Assembly: GCF_024498075.1 (NCBI RefSeq)
Contig: NZ_JANHOF010000001.1
Location: forward strand, 186,001-250,000
DNA: 64,000 nucleotides
From: Paenibacillus mendelii
Lineage (GTDB): Bacteria > Bacillota > Bacilli > Paenibacillales > Paenibacillaceae
Reading direction: 5' to 3'
Shown here: positions 55,235 through 63,841 of the stretch, in pieces
How positions within the stretch are numbered: position 1 is the stretch's first letter
Layout of the letters: each line of letters begins with the position of its first letter
Program-made: the position numbers and the translations under genes
Notes under the pieces: model-generated
What the model saw: the letters and a program-made list of their open reading frames with translations, nothing else
What the model was told of the DNA's origin: nothing
Databases searched by the model: none

Positions 55235-56188
55235 ATGTCAGAGGAAATATCTTATACAGCCGAAGAAATATCCAAGCTATTGAAGATTTCAAAGCTAACG
55301 GTTTACGACCTGATCAAAAAAGGGCTGTTGCCCTCCTATCGTGTTGGAAAACAGATGCGTGTCGATGCCTCCGATCTTCAGGCCTATAAGCTTAGAAATA
55401 AAGGATCGGCACAAGTTCCGAATGTTCAACCAGAACTACAGGTTCAATCTTCATCTTCCATGTCCATGCTCAGCCACGGCATTCGATCCCTTGTCATTAC
55501 CGGGCAGGATATGAGTCTCGATATATTAGCCAAACATCTCGAGAACCGAACAATGGGTTTGCGCCCGCTGCGCTCCCACGCCAGTAGTCTGGACAGCCTG
55601 ATTAGTATGTATAATGGCGAGTCCGATATAGTTAGTACGCATCTGCTGGATGGCGATACAGGTGAGTACAATCTCCCTTACATCCGCAAGCTGTTGGTTG
55701 GCTCCTCCTATATCGTCGTTAATCTGCTGTCAAGGCGAGCCGGCTTGTATGTTGCACAGGGCAATCCTCATCATGTGAAGGACTGGTCGGACTTAAGCCG
55801 CCCAGGCTTACGTTTCGTCAATCGCGAGAAAGGTTCCGGCGCTCGAGTTTTGCTCGATGAGCAGCTTCGCCTTCACGGAATCAAACCCGCTCAGCTATCC
55901 GGCTATGAACATATACAGACCAATCATTTGACCGTTGCAGCCAAAGTCGCCTTAGGGGAAGCCGATGTTGGTGTAGGTATTGAGAAAACAGCATCCATCG
56001 TGAATACGATCGAATTTATTCCCTTAATTAATGAACGCTATGATCTAGTCATGATCAAGAAAGCAGAGAACCTTGCATGGATTAATGAGCTCCTGCTTAT
56101 CCTGAACTCCGATGAATTCCAGCAAGAGCTGCGTGCAATGGCAGGGTACGACCTTTCTCTAACAGGTCAAATTTTGTTTGAGAATTAA
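55235..56188 (+). CDS. HTH (excisionase-type) plus PBP-like domain regulator
   Basis: 317 residues. Residues 5-55 are a MerR/excisionase-type HTH (YTAEEISKLLKISKLTVYDL and GLLPSYRVGKQMRVDASDLQ). Residues 85-317 are a PBP-like substrate-binding domain (SHASSLDSLISMYNGESDIV, REKGSGARVLLDEQLRLHGI, VALGEADVGVGIEKTA). Such one-component regulators sense molybdate or similar anions in the cytoplasm. The divergent modA gene, 175 bp away, supports that role. Confidence 0.85.
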   Translation: MSEEISYTAEEISKLLKISKLTVYDLIKKGLLPSYRVGKQMRVDASDLQAYKLRNKGSAQVPNVQPELQVQSSSSMSMLSHGIRSLVITGQDMSLDILAKHLENRTMGLRPLRSHASSLDSLISMYNGESDIVSTHLLDGDTGEYNLPYIRKLLVGSSYIVVNLLSRRAGLYVAQGNPHHVKDWSDLSRPGLRFVNREKGSGARVLLDEQLRLHGIKPAQLSGYEHIQTNHLTVAAKVALGEADVGVGIEKTASIVNTIEFIPLINERYDLVMIKKAENLAWINELLLILNSDEFQQELRAMAGYDLSLTGQILFEN

Positions 56189-56232
56189 CCTGGTGACCGT
56201 TCATTATGCTGTCCTGCACCCTGATCTCATAG

Positions 56233-56254
56233 AAAAAAGCCGCCATTAGGCGAC
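56233..56254 (-). terminator. Terminator of the NUDIX gene
   Basis: On the minus strand GTCGCC, TAAT, GGCGGC, TTTTTT, 9 bp after the stop. Confidence 0.75.
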
Positions 56255-56262
56255 TTATCCAT

Positions 56263-56712
56263 TCAGTACGATTTAATGAGTACCCGATGTTCCGTTCGAC
56301 TCCTATCGCATTCCATCAAGAAATCAACCATGCCTTCCGGATATACCGGCCGGGCCTCCAATTGTTCGAATGTCCGCCATACCAGCTTAATATCAGGATG
56401 CTCATTATGCCAGATGGCGTCTTTCTCGCACCATTCATCAACTAGCTTGCACCAGTGAATTAACGTACAATCATGCCGCTGTATGCCATCGTATTCAAGG
56501 ATGCTCTCTGACACGGCTGCAAGCTTGCCTACCTCTACACCTAAATCAAATTCCTCCATGAGTTCTCTCGCAATCGCATGAGCAGCGGTTTCCCTGAACT
56601 CCACTGTGCCCCCTGGGAAACGGTAGAACGACTCTTCCGAATCACATTGCACGAGTACCTTATTATTCTCATCCATAATAATACCCTCTGCCCGCAATAA
56701 AGGCTTGCTCAT
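56263..56712 (-). CDS. NUDIX hydrolase
   Basis: 149 residues with a Nudix box at 35-57: GTVEFRETAAHAIAREL followed by MEEFDL. The last Gly of the consensus is Asp. It would hydrolyse a nucleoside diphosphate derivative with Mg; the substrate is unknown. The start (ATG 56712) follows AGGAGGTAACC. Same strand as the enolase-superfamily gene but separated from it by a terminator. Confidence 0.88.
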   Translation of the reverse strand: MSKPLLRAEGIIMDENNKVLVQCDSEESFYRFPGGTVEFRETAAHAIARELMEEFDLGVEVGKLAAVSESILEYDGIQRHDCTLIHWCKLVDEWCEKDAIWHNEHPDIKLVWRTFEQLEARPVYPEGMVDFLMECDRSRTEHRVLIKSY

Positions 56713-56738
56713 GGTTACCTCCTAATCAACGCAAAATC

Positions 56739-56766
56739 GCCCCATTCCTCTTCTTCGGAATGGGGC
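56739..56766 (-). terminator. Terminator of the enolase-superfamily gene
   Basis: GCCCCATTCC and GGAATGGGGC form a perfect 10-bp stem with an 8-base loop, 9 bp after the stop; the hairpin works in both directions. Confidence 0.7.
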
Positions 56767-56774
56767 TTTCGTTG

Positions 56775-57875
56775 TTAAATTCGGTGTGCTTCTAATGCTT
56801 CTTCATCAATATCGACACCAAGACCAGGACCTTTCGGCAGCTCGATGTAACCATCCTTCAAGGTGAATAGGGAATCCGTCTTCAAGATCCGATGAACCGG
56901 CTCCCACATCTCCTGCGGCGTGAACGGCGGGCGAACGATACATACTTCCATAACACGGCAGCTCGCTATTGCTCCTGCTGCTTGCAAGGATGCAGCCAAG
57001 TGCGGCCCCATCGTGCCATGCAGGATACACGAGACATCGAACGCTTCTGCGATCGTTCCGACCTTGCGGCAAGTCATGATCCCGCCGCTGTGTGCGCCGT
57101 CCGGCTGAATGATATCCACAGCGCCCGCTGCCAGATATTCTTTGAAGTGATGCATCTCATAACCGAATTCGCCGCCTGTAATCGGAATGTCTACTTCCTC
57201 CCGAAGTCTGCGGTACGATTCGATATCTTCTCTTGCGAATGGCTCTTCCAACCAGGTAGCGCCGATAGACTCCATGGCACGAGCAACCTGCAGTCCCTGC
57301 TCGTACGTCCAGAACCAGCCGGGATGATGCGCAGTGCGGTCAATCATAAGCTCAAGGCCTTCAACATCGCCTAATTGATTCTTCACCTCAGCCAATACTC
57401 TCACATCATCCAGCGGATCAGGGCGCCAGCCGCGGATCTTGAAACGGTTATGTCCCATTTCATAATATCTGACGAGCTGATCGGCTTGATCCTTAATGCT
57501 GACATGAGATTGGTCCACCGCGCCTGCCCAGACGCAAGTCAGATAATACGGAATACGTTCTCGTGTACTGCCTAGCAGTGTTCTGACCGGCATACCAGCT
57601 GCTTTGCCGGCAATATCCCACAGCGCATGCTCAACACCGGCGACCCGGTACAGCGCTTCCGTGTGCCAATGCTGTTCGATGTCCAACGGGTTTGCACCGA
57701 TAAGTATCGGTCTGACCCGATTCGCGAGCGTTGCTTCATCGGTTCCTTGAAATCCATAGCCCGTAATGCCTTCGTCTGTACGGATGCGGGTAATCCCGAG
57801 CCTCGTAATGCGATGATCATCCGGCATCGTATCCGCTAGCTTGACTGTAAACGATTCAATCGATGTTATTTTCAT
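56775..57875 (-). CDS. Mandelate racemase/muconate lactonizing (enolase superfamily) enzyme
   Basis: 366 residues. N-terminal capping domain (ITSIESFTVKLADTMPDDHR) and a TIM barrel with the usual elements: KIRGWRPD, metal ligands in LELMIDRTAHH, ATWLEEPFARED and ITGGEFGYE, and a late ILHGTMGPHLA. Enzymes of this group abstract an alpha-proton from acid sugars, usually as dehydratases. ATG 57875 is preferred to an upstream TTG. Stands alone, next to a secreted glycosidase-like gene. Confidence 0.85.
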   Translation of the reverse strand: MKITSIESFTVKLADTMPDDHRITRLGITRIRTDEGITGYGFQGTDEATLANRVRPILIGANPLDIEQHWHTEALYRVAGVEHALWDIAGKAAGMPVRTLLGSTRERIPYYLTCVWAGAVDQSHVSIKDQADQLVRYYEMGHNRFKIRGWRPDPLDDVRVLAEVKNQLGDVEGLELMIDRTAHHPGWFWTYEQGLQVARAMESIGATWLEEPFAREDIESYRRLREEVDIPITGGEFGYEMHHFKEYLAAGAVDIIQPDGAHSGGIMTCRKVGTIAEAFDVSCILHGTMGPHLAASLQAAGAIASCRVMEVCIVRPPFTPQEMWEPVHRILKTDSLFTLKDGYIELPKGPGLGVDIDEEALEAHRI

Positions 57876-58161
57876 TCTCTGCAACCATCCCTTCAATATC
57901 GAAAAATTATGATTTAAGCTCTTTCTCTATGTTTGTATACATCTTGTTGTATTCGCTTACATTTTTCAGCTTGATAATAGCACCTTTGGAACTCTAGTTC
58001 AACAACTTTATTGACATTCGTTTCCTTGATAGGAAATATAGAAGCATTGGATTGGATAATCCCAATTCACAGCACGGAATGATTCGCATAGGATCCAAGC
58101 CGCACAAAGACGGCCTAGCAATAGCTGCTGGCCGTTCGATGTGAATGCTAATGATTCAGAA

Positions 58162-59898
58162 TTAATCTAGATTATATCCTGCAGGTAGCTTCAGAAGGAT
58201 ACCTTCGCCTTCTTTAAAGGAAAGCGTCAATGTCCCGGTATTCCTCACATAGTCCGTATCGACTGCTTCACCGTTTTCCTTCGAGATTTCTTGGATCCAC
58301 TTCGGCTTATGCTTGAATGTAAAGGTACCTTCACTGGCATTATCATAATCCCGGTTCACGATCATCACATAGGGATCGCCGTTCTGATGCTCGAAATAAG
58401 AGATGATATAGGGCTCGTTGTTGTCCGCAGGTTGAACGGCCGACTTGGCGGGAAGACGATTCGTAGCTTCCGGGATCGTGCTGCCCGTGTGATAGACCGC
58501 TAGAGAAGTCAATTGTGTCAACGTTTCACCGAGCTGCAGCAGATCCGCGTTATTCTGCTGGGCATAGTAATATTTGTCCGTAATCTCGTTATTGGAGTTG
58601 AGCAGACCGTCATGGAATCCTGGAATAGGCGGTGTACCATAGGTGAAGTAGATAATACCCTTGACGCCATATGCCAGATGCGTATATAGATTGTACCTCA
58701 TCTCACCCTCATCCGGCTCACGCAGCGCATCAATTCCTACCGATTGCATGTACGACCATAGGTCTAGATTATGCTTCAATGCTTGACGCCTTACAATTTC
58801 CAAGGTTCTGTACGTGTGTTGTTCAATACCGCCGTTAATGCTAAACGGATACGTGTCGAAGCTTAGCATATCCGGGTTTTTACTTGCCCATTGAGACACA
58901 TAGTTCTCATAGAAGGATGAATTAACGAAGAAGAAGAAGTCACCATTGAAGGGAGTCCCATTCACAGAGCCTGTCCCCTGCGGGTACCAATTCTCGCCAT
59001 CCTTCGATCTTACGATCCAACCGACAGAGCTGTCTCCCCCGCCTTCATGAACGATTTCCCAATAATAATCCGTATTCCCTTTGACCTTCGCATCGAAATT
59101 GAACGTTGTGAATACTTTAGCAGCTTCTGCGGTGATCGTGCTGCTATCGATCAGCTTCTTCTTCCCGGAAGAATCCCAGATATTCATCGTTAACCGCTCG
59201 TCATCCTTGAACTGATTGAAATCAAGCCATATTTGAATGGATGTTATCTGCTTCTCATCTGGCTGCGTTCGGAAGGTTTGACCAAGCAGGGAATCCGGCC
59301 TCGCATAGTCTCCCGAAATTTCTTTCGTATAACCGGTATGATTATAATTATCCCAATAACCGGTAAGGTTGACGAAGGTCATATGCTCTGGATCATAAGT
59401 CCTGAATAACTCCTGTACCTGGGCGACATTATCGATCGACTCGTAACCGGTTGGTTCGTCAATAATATTGTAGCCGAGCAACCCTGGCCTGCCTTTGTAA
59501 TGGTTTACGATATCTTGAGGAGCGGCAAGTACCTCCTCGGATAGGGGATTGCTATTATTTGTAAATTGATAATTGAACCTTTCATCGAACATCATGACCT
59601 TCAAATCGTGAGCCTCCGCGAAGTCCATCACTCGATCATGCGTTGCAAAGCTGTTGGTTCCATTATGAGGGACGAGAAAATTAACATTCATATTCTTGAT
59701 ATCTTCCATGCTGGCATCGGTGATCTCATCGGCTCGTTGAATCCAGAACACTCCAATGGGGAAAGGAACGTCCATATTTTGTACAGGACCGTCAGGTCTT
59801 GGCGGTATCTGCGCTTTCCTTGCTTCAGTCTCCCCTTGCGTGAAAAGAACCGTTGCCGCGATTGCAGCTATAAGCAGCATACTTGTTTTCTTCTTCAT
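58162..59898 (-). CDS. Secreted glycosidase-like TIM-barrel protein with an inserted beta domain
   Basis: 578 residues with a signal peptide (residues 1-26, MLLIAAIAATVLFTQGETEA). The barrel start FPIGVFWIQRADEITDASME and GLLGYNIIDEPTGYESIDNV (Asp-Glu in the acid/base position of clan A glycosidases) are followed at about 200-300 by a beta-sandwich-like insert (ITSIQIWLDFNQFKDDERLT). The barrel resumes with DMLSFDTYPFSINGG and YGVKGIIYFTYGTPP, and a C-terminal beta domain ends the protein. Probably extracellular and acting on a polysaccharide; no GH family fixed. Confidence 0.65.
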   Translation of the reverse strand: MKKKTSMLLIAAIAATVLFTQGETEARKAQIPPRPDGPVQNMDVPFPIGVFWIQRADEITDASMEDIKNMNVNFLVPHNGTNSFATHDRVMDFAEAHDLKVMMFDERFNYQFTNNSNPLSEEVLAAPQDIVNHYKGRPGLLGYNIIDEPTGYESIDNVAQVQELFRTYDPEHMTFVNLTGYWDNYNHTGYTKEISGDYARPDSLLGQTFRTQPDEKQITSIQIWLDFNQFKDDERLTMNIWDSSGKKKLIDSSTITAEAAKVFTTFNFDAKVKGNTDYYWEIVHEGGGDSSVGWIVRSKDGENWYPQGTGSVNGTPFNGDFFFFVNSSFYENYVSQWASKNPDMLSFDTYPFSINGGIEQHTYRTLEIVRRQALKHNLDLWSYMQSVGIDALREPDEGEMRYNLYTHLAYGVKGIIYFTYGTPPIPGFHDGLLNSNNEITDKYYYAQQNNADLLQLGETLTQLTSLAVYHTGSTIPEATNRLPAKSAVQPADNNEPYIISYFEHQNGDPYVMIVNRDYDNASEGTFTFKHKPKWIQEISKENGEAVDTDYVRNTGTLTLSFKEGEGILLKLPAGYNLD

Positions 59899-60209
59899 GA
59901 ATTTTAATCTCTCCTCTATGATTCATTTCTTCTGAAAAACCAACTCCCTCTATCACCTCCTCAATCTCGGTGTGCGATATGATACAAACAAGGACTCTGC
60001 ATAACGAAAACGCTTTCAAGTTTTCGAAAGATTTACTTTCGTTACACAAAAACATCCCTTGTGTTTATATGAATAATAACAATTATAGTTGCGATTGTAA
60101 ATATATATTTTCGTTTTAACTTTCGTTGTTGGTCTATAAAAGAAATTAAGTCTTTCCTTTAACTTGCGATTACTTTCGATTAATCAAAATCTCAATATGG
60201 CATAAAAAA
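59899..60209. other. Intergenic promoter region of the glycosidase-like gene
   Basis: 310 bp, AT-rich, no gene. GAAAACGCTTTCAAGTTTTC at 60007 contains GAAAACGCTTTC, a good match to a catabolite-responsive element (cre, WTGNAANCGNWNNCW core), which fits regulation of a polysaccharide-degrading enzyme by CcpA. Confidence 0.45.
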
Positions 60210-60228
60210 AGCCGCTTCTTGGGCGGCT
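60204..60228 (-). terminator. Terminator of the MerR gene
   Basis: On the minus strand AGCCGCC, CAAGAA, GCGGCT then TTTTTTT, 65 bp after the stop. Confidence 0.75.
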
Positions 60229-60292
60229 CCTCTGCTGTGTATCAACGCCTGCTCAACTCCTTCATCACAACGAAATCCTCTGGAAAATGATC

Positions 60293-61042
60293 CTATTCCT
60301 CCGCTGCGAATGCCTCCGCTGCCGCTGTAAGAAAGTATGCTAAGCCGGTTTGCTGACTTTCGAGCATCTGGCGATGGAAATCATCGTTTAGGAAGAAACG
60401 CGTTTGCGCTGCAAAATCCACAGCTGATATCGTGTGTCCATGCTCGTTCAAAAATTCAAGATGGCTGCGGATCAGATGTCTAACTTTCTCGTGGCTGTGC
60501 TTGATGCCCTCATCAAGCGAATGGGCCATCTCCTTCATGAATGCCGCGGCTTCCGCCGCTTGTTCATTTAGTTCCGGCACATCAGCTTGCGCAACCTCGA
60601 ACTCGTCCATCTCATACGTTTGCTTCAAATATTGATTTTGCTCACGTAGTGCATCCCTCCATTCATCCTCGCCTTCAAAGCCTTTGAACATGTCCTTATG
60701 ATTCATTGGTTCTCCTCTCTCCATGCTAGCCATGGACTTCCCTAAAGTTAGAAGAATGGTTTCCAACCGTTCTTTGCGGATAAGAAGAAGCTCTTCCTGC
60801 TGCGACAGAATCGTTAACCGCTCCGGTTCCCCTTCGAGTAAATGTTTTATTTGCTCCAGGGTGAAATCCAATTCTCGATAGAATAGAATTTGCTGCAGCC
60901 GTTCCAGCTCGCGCGTCCCGTACAACCGGTAGCCGGCCTCACTAATCTTACAAGGTAACAGAAGACCCACCTTATGATAATGATGCAGAGTTTTGATCGT
61001 GACATTCGTTAATGACGATACTTCCTTTACCGTGTAGAGCAT
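60293..61042 (-). CDS. MerR-family regulator (TipA-like)
   Basis: 249 residues: N-terminal MerR HTH (YTVKEVSSLTNVTIKTLHHY and GYRLYGTRELERLQQILFYR, LDFTLEQIKHLL) and a C-terminal all-helical TipAS-like ligand domain from about residue 115. Such regulators activate multidrug exporters by twisting promoters with overlong spacers. It is divergent from an MFS gene and both promoters have 19-bp spacers with dyads, the expected target architecture. Confidence 0.88.
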   Translation of the reverse strand: MLYTVKEVSSLTNVTIKTLHHYHKVGLLLPCKISEAGYRLYGTRELERLQQILFYRELDFTLEQIKHLLEGEPERLTILSQQEELLLIRKERLETILLTLGKSMASMERGEPMNHKDMFKGFEGEDEWRDALREQNQYLKQTYEMDEFEVAQADVPELNEQAAEAAAFMKEMAHSLDEGIKHSHEKVRHLIRSHLEFLNEHGHTISAVDFAAQTRFFLNDDFHRQMLESQQTGLAYFLTAAAEAFAAEE

Positions 61043-61067
61043 GTCTTAATCTCTCCCTTCTGTATGC

Positions 61068-61098
61068 AGTGTAAAGGCTCCCCTTAGAGGAGAGTCAA
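61068..61098 (-). promoter_or_regulatory. MerR-type promoter of the regulator gene
   Basis: On the minus strand TTGACT (61098-61093), a 19-base spacer CTCCTCTAAGGGGAGCCTT containing a dyad (CTCC...GGAG), then TACACT (61073-61068). The overlong spacer with dyad is diagnostic of MerR-family control. Confidence 0.75.
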
Positions 61099-61122
61099 GA
61101 CATGGCGGTGTAAAAATAGCGT

Positions 61123-61153
61123 TTGACTCTCCCCTTACAGGAGGACATAAGAT
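61123..61153 (+). promoter_or_regulatory. MerR-type promoter of the MFS gene
   Basis: TTGACT (61123-61128), a 19-base spacer CTCCCCTTACAGGAGGACA with dyad CTCC...GGAG, then TAAGAT (61148-61153). It is a near twin of the regulator's own promoter, pointing the other way. Confidence 0.8.
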
Positions 61154-61186
61154 GTGTCCGAAGTGATTACGAGGAGGAAACCAATC

Positions 61187-62398
61187 ATGTCGAGTTCCAT
61201 TCAGCTGCTTCGAAACAGATTTATACAAGCCGTTCTGATTTCCAACTTATTTGCTCAAATTGGAATTTGGGTCCGCAATTTCGCCGTTCTCTTGTTTGTG
61301 ATGGAAATGACAAGTGGAGATGCATTGAGCGTCACCATGATTTCAGTTGCTGAGTACGCACCCATCTTTATCTTCTCTTTCGTCGGCGGTGTATTCGCGG
61401 ATCGGTGGCGGCCCAAACGAACGATTGTTTGGTGTGAATGTTTAAGTTCATTGTCGGTTTTAATTGTCTTTCTAGTACTCGCCACAGGATCCTGGGAAGC
61501 TGTTTTCTTCGCTACCCTGTGTTCCTCTATTCTATCGCAGTTTGCTCAGCCTTCCGGAATGAAATTGTTCAAGAAGCATGTACGCGATGAGGATGCTTCA
61601 ACTCGCATGTCATTATTGCAGACGTTACTCTCCGTCTTCATCATCATAGGACCCCTACTTGGAACGCTCGTATATCAGCAATTAGGCATTGAGCTTGCAA
61701 TATTGCTGACGGGTGTATCGTTTCTGTTATCCGCTCTTGCCATGCTTGCTGTACCAGCCGATGATGATGATCTTCCGAACCAGGCACATGAACGGTCCTC
61801 CTTGCTGCGCGAAATGACAGACGGCATTCGTTATGTTCTCTCAAGCAAGGAGCTTCTATTTCTAAGTCTTTGTTTTATCCTTGTGGGTCTAGGAGTCGGA
61901 TTAATATCACCGCTAAGCATTTTCATCATAACCGAACAACTTCGGCTGCCTGCTCATGATTTGCAATGGATCACCATTCCCTACGGTTCGGGTGAAATCA
62001 TCGGAGGCATCCTGACGTTCGTGCTGGCTGCAAAGATCGCCCCACACCGATTATTAATCATTGGGCTGCTTGTTGATGGAGCCGGAATCATCTTAACCGG
62101 GCTATCCGCCCAGCTATGGATAACGATGGCTGCACAATTCCTTATTGCTCTCCAACAGCCGGCCATCTTTATAGGGAACAACGCACTCGTCCTGCAGCAC
62201 ACCAGTCAAGAATATATCGGCCGTGTTACGGGGATTCGCACACCACTCATGACGGGGGCGATGCTCCTCACGATGAGCTTAGCGGGCGTGTTAAAAACCG
62301 CTCTATCTCTAACCGTCGTATATGAGCTCGCCGGACTCTGCTTTCTTGCAGGATTACTTATGCTGCTTCCGCTTCGAAAAGGCTTGAAACCGATCTAA
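61187..62398 (+). CDS. MFS transporter, putative drug exporter
   Basis: 403 residues with about 12 membrane helices and the MFS loop 2-3 motif as FVGGVFADRWRPKRTIVWCE. Topology and the pattern LFAQIGIWVRNFAVLLFVME at the start place it with MFS efflux proteins of the MefA/tetracycline type. ATG 61187 is set by GAGGAGGAAACC. Controlled by the divergent MerR regulator, so a toxic ligand exporter is likely. Confidence 0.88.
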   Translation: MSSSIQLLRNRFIQAVLISNLFAQIGIWVRNFAVLLFVMEMTSGDALSVTMISVAEYAPIFIFSFVGGVFADRWRPKRTIVWCECLSSLSVLIVFLVLATGSWEAVFFATLCSSILSQFAQPSGMKLFKKHVRDEDASTRMSLLQTLLSVFIIIGPLLGTLVYQQLGIELAILLTGVSFLLSALAMLAVPADDDDLPNQAHERSSLLREMTDGIRYVLSSKELLFLSLCFILVGLGVGLISPLSIFIITEQLRLPAHDLQWITIPYGSGEIIGGILTFVLAAKIAPHRLLIIGLLVDGAGIILTGLSAQLWITMAAQFLIALQQPAIFIGNNALVLQHTSQEYIGRVTGIRTPLMTGAMLLTMSLAGVLKTALSLTVVYELAGLCFLAGLLMLLPLRKGLKPI

Positions 62399-62688
62399 CG
62401 ATGCCGCGATCCAGATCGGGGCTATCGTTAACGATTCTACGCTCCACTTATATAATAATCGTGTATTATCAAGCGCATATGTTGTACGATATCTATGAAA
62501 ATAAAGAGCTGCCATCGCCTCGTCCGGTAAGCAAGTCTATGTGTAGGACTGGATGTGAGAAGCGGGGCTCTGTCAAGTGCTACGAGCCGGGACTGCTAGG
62601 GTCCCTGCAAGGTGTCAGCATGGAACGGGATCAATAGAACAGAAGTCCCCGTTCCCTGCCAAATATACGAAATGGGAGAATGATCGGT
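62399..62688. other. Spacer between MFS and peptidase genes
   Basis: 290 bp without a credible gene. TATGTTGTACGATATCTATG near 62478 is AT-rich and might hold a promoter; nothing firm. Confidence 0.3.
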
Positions 62689-63768
62689 ATGAACAAGAAA
62701 CGCATGCGAGACTATGGATTGTCTGTCGGACAGCTTCCGACGGGGAAACTTAACAGCATCACGGATGTTCCGGGCGTATCCGTCGGTCACGTCACCTTGC
62801 ATTCCGATTCTCCCGGCACCTCCGTGCGAACGGGCGTGACCGCCATACTCCCACATCAAGGGGATTGGTTTCGGAGAAAGGCGGTTGCCGCCTCCTATGT
62901 AATCAACGGTTTCGGCAAAACAACCGGCCTCGTCCAAGTGGACGAGCTTGGCGTTCTGGAATCGCCGGTGATGCTCACCAATACATTCAGCGTTCCGGCC
63001 GTTACGGAAGGAACGTTGAAATATATGATGAGTCTGGATAACGAGATTGGTGATCAAGCGGGCTCGCTAAATGTCGTAACCGGAGAATGCAATGATCGAC
63101 ATCTGAACGATATGCGAGGGCTTCATGTTCGGCCAGAACATGCTGAGGAAGCCATTCGTCTTGCTCTGCAAGCTGCCGGTATGCCTGCTGCCGAGGGTGC
63201 CGTCGGTGCGGGAACCGGTATGGTATGCTATGGCTGGAAAGGCGGCATCGGTACCTCATCCCGCCTAGTTTACGCTGATGGCAATCCGTATCACATCGGC
63301 GTGCTCGTTCTGACTAATTTCGGTCATTCGGAAGATCTGGCCCTCATCGGACAACCCGTAGGCCAGCAGCTTGTACACAACACTAAGGAACGTAAGAAGG
63401 ACGACGGCTCCATCATCATCGTTATTGCAACAGACCTGCCGGTAGATGCCCGGCAATTAAAGAGAATCGCCAAGCGTGCGGGAATGGGTCTTTCCCGTAC
63501 CGGCTCCATCGCTCATCACGGAAGCGGCGATATCGTCATCGCCTTCAGCAATGGCAACCTGATTCCACATTCACCGGAGGCTGACTTTCATTCCATGAAA
63601 GTCATTCGTGAGGATGGAGAGCTCATCTCCCAATGCTTCCGGGCGGTCACGGAAGCAACAGAAGAAGCGATCGGCAACTCCCTCTTCATGGCCGAAACAA
63701 CCCATGGTCAGAGCGGGAGAACGGCACAAGCCCTTCCGGTTGACGAGGTCCTTTCCTTCCTTCGATAG
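62689..63768 (+). CDS. P1 family (S58, DmpA-like) peptidase
   Basis: 359 residues with the family landmarks: LNSITDVPGVSVGHVTLHSD, GVTAILPHQGDWFRRKAVAA, GFGKTTGLVQVDELGVLESP, VGAGTGMVCYGWKGGIGTSS and SRTGSIAHHGSGDIVIAFSN. These N-terminal-nucleophile enzymes cleave themselves before a Ser and act as D- or beta-aminopeptidases. Start at ATG 62689, with GGGAG upstream; the ATG three codons earlier is too close to it. Monocistronic, closed by a terminator. Confidence 0.9.
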   Translation: MNKKRMRDYGLSVGQLPTGKLNSITDVPGVSVGHVTLHSDSPGTSVRTGVTAILPHQGDWFRRKAVAASYVINGFGKTTGLVQVDELGVLESPVMLTNTFSVPAVTEGTLKYMMSLDNEIGDQAGSLNVVTGECNDRHLNDMRGLHVRPEHAEEAIRLALQAAGMPAAEGAVGAGTGMVCYGWKGGIGTSSRLVYADGNPYHIGVLVLTNFGHSEDLALIGQPVGQQLVHNTKERKKDDGSIIIVIATDLPVDARQLKRIAKRAGMGLSRTGSIAHHGSGDIVIAFSNGNLIPHSPEADFHSMKVIREDGELISQCFRAVTEATEEAIGNSLFMAETTHGQSGRTAQALPVDEVLSFLR

Positions 63769-63778
63769 GCATAACAAT

Positions 63779-63825
63779 AGGGCAATCTGGACATCTGCGA
63801 AATCGCAGTACCGTCCGGATTGCCC
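63779..63825 (+). terminator. Terminator of the P1 peptidase gene
   Basis: AGGGCAATCTGGAC and GTCCGGATTGCCCT form a long stem with an inner CTGCGAAATCGCAG hairpin; TTATCTT follows. Confidence 0.75.
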
Positions 63826-63841
63826 TTATCTTAGAAACCTT

